A DNA stretch of 64,000 nt, from positions 1,793,437 to 1,857,436 of the forward strand of contig CAADRB010000011.1 in assembly GCA_900708905.1 (NCBI GenBank), given 5' to 3'. The notes under the pieces are model-generated. The model was not told the DNA's origin, made no database searches, and worked only from the letters and a program-made list of their open reading frames with translations. The DNA comes from Hymenolepis diminuta (taxonomy: Eukaryota; Platyhelminthes; Cestoda; Cyclophyllidea; Hymenolepididae). Of the stretch, positions 13,844 through 25,543 are shown in pieces; position 1 is the first letter of the stretch, and every line of letters begins with the position of its first letter. Position numbers and translations under genes: made by a program.

Positions 13844-14672
13844 ATTGTTGAATATTTAGAAAAATTTAGCATACCCAATAAAAAGATTCATCGTCTTTTC
13901 TATTTCAATTTGACAAAAAATGGAAAATGAAGATATTCTTTTTCTAACATATGGGCTACTAACATATTGCCAATGGAAACAAAAATAAGTGAAATTTCCG
14001 ACTGGAAAAAAGATCGTCAGTTACATTTGGAGCGCGATATGTATGGATGCAGTTGGAGTATAAGCGGTTAAAACATGGGTAAAACACTGTCGATGAATTA
14101 ATAAACTCGAAAATTTCATTAGAATCTGCGAAGAATTGTCTAAGATAATGAAGGTTAGTTAAGATAATTTGGTGTAACAATCAACGTCAGTGAAGTCAGA
14201 TGTCTATGTCCAGTGATTGTAATTATTAGCCACATTGGTTAATACCGATCATAAGACGCTACTCTCTCTGGAAGACTTCATTAAGATATGAAAGAGAATT
14301 AATAATAACAAAGAAACCCCCTCCTTTCTTCAAGATGGGCGTCGGAAAACACCTTTAATGGTCTTGAGAGTTGATGGCTTTCTTCTGATGTTCAATTCAA
14401 AGGACACGCTTTGCTAGTGTGAAATGAAGTATAATAGGCGCTCCTGGGAAATACTTTCCACAACATCGAATCTCAGCCAATTTAACTTCTAACATTAAAC
14501 CAACAAAAGGGTTTATAAAACGCAAGTGAATTAAACCAACTTTTAAACAAGAGGCGCCAAAAGGCCAACGCCTATTCAAAAATTCATAAACTCTTATTTG
14601 CAGATATAAAGGATAGCTAATACAAATGCAGAATAATTTACAAGAGCACTACAAAAGGAAGACAAGAAAAAG
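13844..14672. other. Spacer between the coiled-coil gene and the 3' end of TONSL
   Basis: No supportable coding exon is visible. The part near 14600-14672 is expected to be TONSL 3' UTR, and the part near 13530-13850 the promoter side of the coiled-coil gene. Confidence 0.5.
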
Positions 14673-17600
14673 TCAAGTTGCATGAAAAGGAACATTTCCA
14701 CAGATAAGAGCAGCACTCATTTGACGCGAGAAGACCACTCCATCGTTCGACCGACAGACATTCGATAGCTTTCCAAATCGCTGAACAAAACATGATGCAA
14801 TGTGAATGAGAAGTCGGACAGAGAGAGGAGTAGCTGAGTTCGTTTTCTGTAGCGTAGATGTCATTTGAGAAGATAAAAGAGCCACCGTTTTTCCAAGGGG
14901 AAGTGGATAATCCTCTGGCCATGTGGAACAGTCTGGTGTGATGAGGGTCAACTTCTGAAGTGGTGTAGCGCAGGTATTGTGGGACATTTTGCGGGATATT
15001 GCCTCCATCGTGGAGTTAAGATCCTCCTCGGTCTCAACTGAAATGAGATCATAATTGGTTGAAAGTTACGCAGCATGCTTGGAGGTGTCATCTTGACAAA
15101 TCATCAATATTTAACGATACAATCATATATGATTAATTCACCGCCATTTTAACTTTCATTACCAGGGTAGATCGCGTAAATCATATTTAAGTGTAGACTA
15201 CGTTATAACTAAACGAATTACAATTGCCAAACATACGGCCATAGAGAGCTTTGTAATCAAAACATACTGTTACAATGTGCATGCCATGTTGCTAGTGTGG
15301 AATTTGAAGTAGACCAAGATAGTAGCCTCTCGCCATTACGAAAGCACGCACACCAACTATCAGATTAATATAGACGCAAAGCTTGGATTAGTGATGAAGC
15401 TAGCGTATCGAGATATACTCATCTTTATGTCCCTTGCTCCACTTGCCTCCTCTCTTATTTTGATTGTCTCAGTCACCTTAGCAAGAGATGTAGTAAAATT
15501 TGTGAAAACAGGGAGAAAACCAAAGGTCATTTTAGAAACAGTCAAGCTGTCATCATGTGCGTATGATCGAGAATATGAAACGAATGCAAAAAGAGCAGTT
15601 CACAATGGATAATACTGGTCCACAGGTCGAAAAGCGAATGAAAATCAAAGAAGCTCTATGATGCTTATTACATAGAAGTATTATATTATGCCAGAACATA
15701 ATGTACGAATGATACAGTATATTTTTTAGTGTCCATTTGGCGCTCGGGAGTGAAGCTCAATATCACTGTTATTACGCACAAATGACGTAATAGTGCAGAC
15801 GAATAGGGAATTGACGACGACGTATCCGAGTGTGTAAACGAACAAAGAAACTCAACCAAGAATTCGTATTAATACATTTACCTCCAACTCCGTCTAAGAT
15901 GAGTTTTGATAGAGGCTTAGGGATTTCTGTTGCTACCGTCAGAAGAAAAGGACAAAACTTACCTAAAGGGGCGTCAATAGTAATCACTATTAAAGCCGAT
16001 GTTGCCTGAGCACTTGTTGAAATTAGTTTGGCCCAAACAGTTGGATCTTTAAATCGAGGATTTCCATTGCAGTGCAATGTTGTTAGGGTTGTACTAGGTG
16101 CGGCAAGTAACCTCTGGAAGTTTGTTAGGCACCCTTCGGTCAAGTTGCAGCAGCTAACATCGAGGGTTTGGATGGTGCACTTTCCCTAAAAGGAAATAAT
16201 TAGATTAATCAGCAAATGACTGATAAATAGATACACAAAGGGAAGCCAACTATTTTGAGGGTGTGGAAATTGTATAAAATGTTCAAGGTGACTAATGACT
16301 AATTTTTCATAGATATCAACAATTATTTATATAAACCGGACCTGAACGCAGATTGATTTCAGTCTTAAATTAGTGTGAAAGAAATGAAGATAGATTAAAT
16401 TCGATGTCAACTTCAAATATAACAGTCGCATTATTCATAAGGTAACTAATGGGTGACACGAGGGAAGTTCGCGAAAGTTACATGCTACTCGTTCAAGATT
16501 ATGAATTAGTAGATTAAAGGTAAGATAAGATTACTGAGTCTAAGAATCGTGCCAAGCATCCAATAAACGCATTTCCTGATGGCCTTTGCGCCAACTGCGC
16601 CGAAGCGTCCTGTCGAAGAAACCAACTCTCAGCCAAGGTGTTTTCAGCCTTCCAATCTTCCAGCGAAACACTTCTACGGAGACGCAGCGTGTGAAGAGAT
16701 GAGAAATCCGGGTAATTTCTTTTCACAGATGGTGGAATTAGAAGATCAAGCAAAAAATCTTCATCTGTAGAAATGACTTCCGAACACAGGGGATTTAAAC
16801 TCAAATCCAATTCAGTGAGCTGGGCAAATTTGGGAGTTATCTGATCGCCTATAAAAAGGAACAGAACAGAGGCATCGAGATAAAGCAAGGAGCTTTTAAA
16901 ATCATTCAAAGTAATATAAATATAGTTCACTTTGAGTGAACACAACTCATTAAGCTCTACTAAGATAGCGAGTTTTAGCTGGTTTCCCAACTGTAAATAT
17001 TAACTTATACCAGCCAAAGCTCTACTAAAATGAAGATGAGTAGTGCAACCACATATTCCTTAAACTCGTGCAGTTTCAGATGTCAGCTTGCTTCTGGCAT
17101 CAGACAATTTAGAGCTGGGTCGTGAATTATGTGATCATAAAGCTACAAGAAAGTTCAAATCTGCGTTCGTGAAAATCAGCGCAACTGCCCCCAATTACCT
17201 TGAAAAATATTCTCCAACACGTATCTTGATGATGTTAAGGACCAAGAGGCGCAAGTTACAACTGAAGCTAGAGAGAGATCTTTAATTTACAAGACGTATT
17301 TTACCTTCCCTCCCTATTTGGTAACTATAATGCTTATAGCACACTTCCTTATGTCCAAATCGAATTTGTAAATGCGAAAGTATACTGATAATTTTTTGTT
17401 GATCATATGGACTTAATAATACCAAGGTAAAACTTACTGTCGGATGAGTGGCAGAGGAACATCGTATCCATATTTTCTCTTCGAGATATAGCGGACATCT
17501 CCCAAAGTGTAGGAGTTATACCACAATTGACCAACTTTAGACTAGTCAGATGTGGACAAATTATGAGTAACCGGGAGAGCTTGGAAGAAGACGGACCGCT

Positions 17601-20600
17601 AAAATCAAATCCTGGGGTATGAAGCTCTGTTAACCATGTAGGGGACGATCCATCAGAATTCGCAGGTTGAGCAAAGAGAGGATTATGGTCGAGACATAGA
17701 TGGGTGAGATGGTTTGAGCTAAAACGACATTTGGATTATTGACCTATAATTTCTAATCTAATTAAGGAAACTTTCCGATCCCGTAAAGGGAAATTATTAA
17801 AAAAATTGACACGGATAGAGAGAAGATACCCTAGAGGCAATCTTGCTGAATAAAAGTAACCGTTGCGGTTGGCCATCTAAGTCGGTGGCTGTGCACCGAT
17901 GATCATCATTTTCGTGACATCTGACTTTACAGATGTGCACGTTAATCACTGTGCCATCGGTGCATCATTCTGTTACCTCCCTAATATCTAGTGGAGCAAG
18001 TCCCTTCAGTCACTAAATTTGCGTCAATGTGTATCGGTCCAGTAATAGCTGAACGCCACGCCATTGGCGTGCATTATATGGAGCTTAATAACTTACTCAT
18101 TTCTCCCAGAGGTAAGAAGTGCCAATACGTCATCCATAGTAAGGAAATTAGACGCTAGGGAGAGTTCCTTCAATTCTGGAGTCAAGAATTTCGGAAAGAT
18201 TGAAAGCAAGGCAGAACTGCTTGTAGAAGAACGATTCTTCAGGGACAGTAGATTTCCTGAAAATAGGTAGAATTATAACTTAATAAGATAACTACCATCG
18301 AGGCTGAGCTTTGTGAGAGGCCGACCTTCGAATTTGACTTTCAAGTAATCTGTCAGAGCACTCGCACATCCTTTGGCCTCAAGGGCTCCAAAAGAGAGGT
18401 TCAGAAATCCAGTCTCAACAGCGGAGATTATGGATTGACGAATATGTGAAGAGAGATGGTTTAAATCGGCTTTCAGAATAGTACGATTCTCTTTTGGTAC
18501 GTTTAAAATAGATACGAATAAATAACCTCCCCATTTGAAACGGGCACATCAAATCGAACTTCAACTTACTTGCTGTCGAAAGAACTTGAGATCGGTTCGG
18601 AGAAGATGTAGGAAGATTAGAAGGGAGAGAAAGTTTTGATTTCTGAACAATTTCAGCCATTAATTCAGGTGTTACAGAGGTGAACTGTGGAAGAACTGTG
18701 CAAAGTAGATCAGTAGGTAAAAGGAGAGCTCCATCAGATGTGCGAATACGAATTTGTACGCCAGAGGGAATGGTAGAATCCTCATCTAAAAGTAACTGAT
18801 GCCGCCGATAGGCTTCGTCAGCTAACCACCTCACTGTCCTAGATCTAGAATAAAGGATAATTGATTGAAATAAGATATTTAAAGCCGAGAGTTGAAGGAA
18901 ATATCGATGCACTCTTCATCAAACTGATCATTTTTAGGTAATTTTATCATACAATTCCAAAAAAACTCTAAAATTCAAGCTTAGCGCAAATCTCTGGATC
19001 GGTTAGTAGTCTCGTGATAAGCAATAAACTGGATCACTTCAAAATATGATGTAGCAGAATTAGAAGGAAAACTGTACATGTTTTGACTAAATTTGAAACA
19101 CGATCTAGTACTCGAGTAAACGGTAAAATTTACTCCAAATGGAGGGATGACGGCAGGTAAAAAGAAGATTTGAATTAAAATTATAAATAAGGTGAATAAA
19201 AGAACACATTGTACAAACAAGAGGAGAAAATTACTATTTGTATATTCAAGAAAACACTTCTATTTTTATTCAAAATGCTCTTGGTTGATTGAAATAATCA
19301 TATACAGACTATGAACTTAAGTTATATCGTCTCCTCCAAGAAGAGGAGCTGAAGTCATTTTTTTGTCTCCTCTCATGTCAACCGTTCTTTGAATTCTGAA
19401 TGGCATTTGTGATACTAGCCTAACTAGCAGCATTAAAAGCTCCCGATACATCTCTCAGTAATTGGGAATTTGAAATATAAAAATGATTTTCATTTTAAAG
19501 CCAGATAAAAAGCCATACTAAAAAATCCACATGAATGCACGTAAATGAGATATCTCTTATAGTTTCATTCCTACCAAATATACATAAAACATCTCCAAAA
19601 ACTTCAGATAATTGGCGACTTACTGTGAATCAATGGGTAGTAGAAGAGAAAGATCAAAAAATGTAATTTTCACGGTACACCAAGTCCCCCCAACAGACGA
19701 ACTCGGCAATTGAGTTGGTTGGAATGCCTCCAACTGTGAATGCTTTGGTAGATACTGTGCTTGCATTTGTTGAAAAGATGTAGAGGACCCTGGACCATTA
19801 GCAACAGTTTGAGAAGGCATATTAGATGTGTCAACTTGCGTCGAACAGATCACCTCGTTTGGATCAAATTCCATGCTCTCCATAGAGAGATGGGAAGATG
19901 TATTTGGACTGTTTGTTCTGATGCATCTCTGTTTTAATGAGTTTTGTGATGAAACAGAAAGAAGGTCACTTCTAGTTCGCTTCTTCCGTCGCCGTTTTTC
20001 TGTCAGTGCCTGACCAATGTCGTCTTCAAGCCATTCATCATCTGCGCCGACAAGAACACCATTCAGGGTAGAACTGGGACGCTTTCTTACAGTACTTGTA
20101 GGATGGCTAAAATTTTTAACAAGCTCGCTATAATTTTTATTGCAAGATTTTGAACAGTGAGCATATACGCTACTAGCTGATATCTAATAGCTTCATTTTA
20201 TATGCAACCTTACAGCGACCTCCTAAATGAAGTAGATAGCAAATTCTCAAATATAAAATTATGGACTAATAAAATAGGAAACTGACTTACCAGGCACCAG
20301 ATCCACCAACGGCCCTCATAGTACTTCGGTAATCGCTCACAACATTCGAGTCCTGTTTTACATTGGTTACAGCGACCTTTTTCTTCGATTTTGGCGGAGA
20401 AGGGGAAGGCGGTGGAGAATCGAACCAACGATCACGACGAGAGGGTTTTGAGTTACTCCATCTTCGAGCATTTTCCTTCCGAATATCATTCTCCTCTTCA
20501 TGTGCCGAGGAAGCGGGTAAACAACGTCGTTGAGACTTATCTTTGCGTCGAGAACCTTCTAGGGTTTCTTTGTTTTCTTTCTCGTCATCAGATTCATCAT

Positions 20601-23600
20601 TGGTTATGGTTACTGAAGGAGTGGGCGTTCGGATTTTAGGCTTTGGCGGGCGATAGGAACACCAATCGTCGTAGGAATCTAAAAAAATCACAATATTTAT
20701 GCTGATTGAACCATATCTTGCAAAGTAAATGATTAATAATGTTAACAAGTAATGATAATTGACCCTACCACCAAGTTTATTTCTGACGGCATTCATCAGT
20801 TGATGGAACAGAGCTTTCTGTGCTACCGCTCCACCATAAGCATTCTTCCTTGGCTCCCAACTATTTAGAAGATCGGAAAGGGTTTCACCTTCAGCATTTC
20901 TAAAATTCGAATAATTAGATATTAGTTAATAAGTAAGTAACGCATTTTGTTATACATTGAAGTTCTGAGCAAAGTGGGCAAATTCAACCAAGATTGTATT
21001 CGTGCATGCACAAATTGAACCACAGCAAAAAGATTTACCTCTAGTTAGCAGAAATATTTGCCAAACAACTTTTAACTTGACAGAATGGCTATTCAGAAGT
21101 CACTGAAAGTGATTCCTTTAAGAAAAGAATTGAACTACTGTGTACACATATATCTTCGTTCCGGGATATAAGCATCAATCTACCGCTCCTTTCTAACAAT
21201 GATCTAGTTAGGATCAGTCCTTATCAAGATTATGGATGAGTACAGAAAAAGTGACAGGTTAGGCAGCACAAGCTTTTCGGTTGTTTCCTCATACCTTAGA
21301 GAGCAGAAATAATATAACATCTAATCGACTTCAAACACTATAAACATCGTATGCATCGTGAAACAATCTTCCTGAAATACATAAACTAGAAAAACCGATA
21401 TGGATAAGTGAAATCGAGTGAAGATTATAAGTTCGAAATCCATCATTATCCAATCCACATTTGCATTAACACCAATCTAGAAAGGAAGGGTTGAATGAAG
21501 GCATCTCAATCAAGAGCTGACAGGGTGCACACGATTCCTTGAAATAAGTTGATGTATGATGGTGATAAAAGATGAAGAAAAACGCGTTTAATAATTCAAA
21601 GATCTATCTTAAAACAACTAACGCCAAAAGTTGAGTAAGATTTGATAATGAAAAATAGGCTTACACATGCCAGAGATTAGCTCCCCGATTGACAAGTATG
21701 ATGGCAGTTTTAAGCGCGTTTCCATGAAGTGCTTCGAAGAGCGGAGTTGAATGATCCTCCGAACAACCAGTATCATCCAAACTCGCTCCCTTATCCAACA
21801 GGTAGGTAGCAATATCCGCATGATCATGAAAAGCCGCCTCGTGAATTGGCAGCCAACCCGCACCATCTCGTACATTGATTGGATGAGCCTTAACCAATTA
21901 AAGAAAAAAAATTAACGATCCTCGTCCAAACAATGTACGGTAAAGTAATCCATTGGCTTACAACAACTTCAATCAATTTAACAACGTGCTCGAGATTGCC
22001 GTTGATAGACGCAACGTGAAGAGGAGATTCTCCTTTAAGATTTGTCTAAATGAAGGGAGTATGAAAATGATAGTTAGCAAACCTTAAGACAGAGAGCCTT
22101 GGTCCGTCTTTTACCAGGAGATTCAACAAGATCAGTAGCAGCATCAGTGGTATTTACACACTGTTCAACTTCGGAATCTGAGGAAAGGACTTCAATTGCC
22201 TCATCTATCACCTCATTTTGAGTATCTAAATTTAAGTCGACGTCTGATTCTTTACCATGAGACCGAATTGGATCAGAAGAAGCCGAATTTGGACTTTCGT
22301 TACCGTTAGGCATATTTTCCAGTTCAGCGGAATATTCATTCACCTTCGATTCCTTTCCGCAGCTCTTGTAGTATTCAATCAGTTCATTTAACACAGCTCG
22401 GATAATATCCGGACATCTGCGAGATTCTGCAAGAGAGAGAGCTCGCTTCAAAGCTCCCTCAGGATTATATGAGCCCTCTAAAGTTTCACAACTTGGAGGA
22501 ACAAAATTAGAAGGCATATTTTTCGGTGCCTGAATAAGAGCCTTGGCAACGGAGAGCCAACTCTGGGCTTGATCCTCCGGACTAAGACTTGATAGAGAGA
22601 ATTTCGAGAGACTCATATTGAAGAGAATCTCACGCCGGTAGAAATAAGCACAAAGAGTGTAGGCTCCGAAACTCGCACAAGCTTCAGCAGATGATACTAA
22701 ACCAGAGTCAACTTGCTTGGCTATGGCTTCTAACTCTTCTTTGCTGTCACTATCTGTAGTAAGATTTCGTCGCTTAGTAAAAGCAGCTTCGGATAATAAT
22801 AACTAAAAAGGATATTATTATGTTAAATATTAACCAACCATCTGTTGGTAACAACGGAAAGCAGGACTATGAAGATCCATGGTAGATAAGATATCGCCCA
22901 TTTTCTCGTAAAGCTTTGAAACCTGAAGCATCCCGTCAACAGATTCCCAATCAGAATATTGAAATCTACAGACGAGTTTATCTAATCGAAGACATTTCCC
23001 ACATAACTCTTTAAAATTTAAACCCAATTCGGAATCTGCCCGAGAGATTTGGCGATAAACCTTAGCTGCGGTTCGATAGGAACCTTTTGCAATGTAAAGT
23101 TGAGCCAAGAGTTCCTCCAAATTTCTTCGGAGTGCTTTGGTCTCCTTATTTGAGCAATGTCGGCCGCCACTGGGCTTCAGTGTTTGACTAAAGTAACATG
23201 ATAATGCATATTTTGTACCTGCAGAGAGATATGGCTTTGGCGATGTTGTTCGACTCGTCGTGGTTCAGTAAATCCATGTGCCGGAGTCGGCTCTGAGCAA
23301 TAACTGGCCATTGGTGAAGAGGAATTTCACAATTTTGAAACACAGCTCGAAAGAGAATACTCCGTAGGGAATGTTTTCGAGCGATATTGATACATTGATC
23401 AAATCTTGAGACGGCAGATTCAAAGTCACCCATGGAACAGAAAGCATGACCTAAAAGATGAGCTACAGCATAAATAAAATTATACCAAGATTAAGAAGAG
23501 ACACTGCTTTCATTTCTCCCAATTGCATAGAGGTCAAATCAGTAAGTTGGTTGATAATTTTAAAACTGTTTAAGATGGCTTGTTGGGCCGCGAGTAAGCT

Positions 23601-24014
23601 TTTTCTTGCAACTTCACCGTTAGAAACACTATCAGATCTACATTGAAAACATCTTCCAATAGTGACATAGGCCCTTTGTTGTTCAAGTTTATTGTTAATT
23701 TCCTTGGAGATTTTAAGATACTGGCTTGCGTGCTTAATAGCCTCGGTGAAATCTCCTAACTCAAGATTACACTCTGAGATTGCTCGATGAGTTAAAGCTA
23801 TTTGAGATCTATCCGTAGATTCATGGCTTTTATAGAGTGACAAAAGTGCTTTATAAACACTTATTGCTGCTGAGAAATTTGATTGTTCGAAATAAAACAG
23901 GGCCAATGCAAGTGTCGAATCAACACGTTCACGAAACGTCTTAGCATTTTTCTGTTGTTTTATTAACTCTAAAAATAATAAATGAAAATGATATACGATA
24001 CTTTCTAGTTTCAT
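14673..24014 (-). CDS. TONSL: Tonsoku-like protein (TPR-ankyrin-UBL-LRR)
   Basis: In animals TONSL works with MMS22L at stalled forks. It binds newly deposited histone H3-H4 (H4 unmethylated at K20) through its ankyrin repeats and helps load RAD51. Exons from 5' to 3': 24014-23486, 23450-23219, 23187-22839, 22802-22083, 22045-21962, 21888-21665, 20899-20769, 20678-20291, 20172-19624, 18838-18570, 18490-18296, 18256-18097, 17718-17438, 17279-17199, 16848-16535, 16185-15963, 15932-15882 and 15037-14673. One frame runs through all 18, giving about 1714 residues (human about 1380). TPR motifs lie at about 15-400, an acidic Ser-rich linker at about 540-600, ankyrin repeats at about 610-745, a charged Ser/Lys linker, a ubiquitin-like segment at about 1050-1125, and leucine-rich repeats (LTELDLSLNPL and others) at about 1170-1650. 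The start is uncertain: a ttttag acceptor at 23969-23974 could mark a spliced first exon instead. Histone-pocket differences are listed in the findings. Confidence 0.93.
17883..17965 (-). mobile_element. tRNA-derived SINE copy 1 (in a TONSL intron)
   Basis: Read on the minus strand this 80-nt segment has 8-nt ends that pair perfectly (GCACCGAT with ATCGGTGC). It has a D-arm-like hairpin (GCAC with GTGC around AGTGATTAAC) and a 7-bp anticodon-like stem (ACATCTG with CAGATGT). It shares its sequence with segments at 56769 and 63135. It lies wholly inside the TONSL intron 17719-18096. Confidence 0.7.
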
Positions 24015-25543
24015 TCATTAATCAAACCTCGAAAAATAATATTGGAATTTGGCGCAACTGTCACCAAGGTCGAACTTCGATACATTATATATATATATAC
24101 ATTGTAATGAGTTTGCACAAAACAGAATTAGTGTAGTGGAGGCAGAGCAGTGTCAAAACTTTCAGGTGGCACTCTTTTCCTTAGTAAATGGTGGCAAAAT
24201 TCTAATAAATTTCTTAAGATATAATAATCTTATGATCATATGTCATATTTCGGTTTTATTCAACTAAAATACTTATGAATATGAAACGATCAAACATCTA
24301 CCGAAAACAGAAAACTCCAAAATTAGTATTTCAGCTGAAACCAATCTGTTTGCTGTTTTCAATATGAAATTAATGAGATTATGAACTCAAGTCTTCTTCG
24401 TTAGTTTTTTAGTATGAAAATGACTAAAATCTTTGTAGCTAGGAATTGTGTTATGGTAAATATTTAAATGATGCTTCCGTATCTTTTTCTTACTATAAAA
24501 GAATGAGTAGGGTAATTACAAATTCCCCTTTATTGCCATAGTACTAAGACTCCCGAATATTACTAATCAAAATTTTTGGTACAGATTCGTTCCTCAATTT
24601 ATTTTCAGCCGCCTCTCTATTTGAAAAGAAGTTTCTGTCCTATTTTAAATCTACTCCATGAAGTATATCCAGGAACCATTTTTTGTTTGTGAGTGAAAAA
24701 TATGTGGAACAGATCCTCAAGATACGGTCCTTTTATAAATTAATTGAATAGATGCAATCAATTGCTCTTAAGTCTTCCGATTCGGGATATAAAGGACCTG
24801 GCAAATTACGGCCTGGGATGAAGTATAATAGACATACTAAGTACCGTCAATATGAAACTCGTGAAATCCTTCAAGTTGTCAGTCTTTTTAAAATATTTTG
24901 CTAGATAAATTGGTTACTGTGCCATGATATTTATATGAACAGAATGCATGAGTTTGTGAAATTGAGTGAATGATTTGCCTAAATTCAGTTAAAGTAGACG
25001 ATTAGATGTTTTGGAAATCAATGTAAAATAATAGGTTAGAGTCCGTTTCGATGGCTGAACAATTATTCTGGATATGATCAAAAGGAAATCAGTCACCATT
25101 TATCGTTAGACAATATTACATGTGCGTTCATCCATATACACTTGTCAAGCCATCATATAATTCAATCGTTTTTTATGTCATCACATTATGTAGGAAGATT
25201 CACTCATAAAATTAGACTCTTCCCCATTATGAACCATATGTCTATTTAATTACGGAATTGACTCTCAGAGAAAATTTCAAGTGATTCGTAGGTTCAGTGA
25301 TTCCTTAATTGAGCTACTAGACCTCGGAAAATATATTTTTATAAATGTGACACTTTAATCAGCAAAAACGTCCCATAAATTCCGAACACAAAATTAAGAG
25401 GCTATAATAATGCAGCTAGATATTTATTATCTAAAATTATAATATCACATGCAAGATAATAAAGTTAATAAATGCATTGAGTAATTTAGTGTGATTTATA
25501 CACTAGGAATGATGAGAAGAGGGAAATAAGAAAAAGATAAATT
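24015..25543. other. Spacer between TBCCD1 and TONSL
   Basis: No supportable gene. The part just above 24014 should carry the TONSL promoter and perhaps a short first exon. A (TA)n run lies near 24079-24096. Confidence 0.5.

Noticed and set aside
20391..20639. Plus-strand frame of 82 codons opposite TONSL
   Set aside because: It lies antisense to a confirmed TONSL exon and has no start context or resemblance of its own.
23451..23485. A 23-nt intron in TONSL using the first CTGTAG acceptor
   Set aside because: A second acceptor 12 nt further gives a 35-nt intron, keeps the frame, matches the local intron size class and aligns better with the TPR (NLGHAFCSMGDF).
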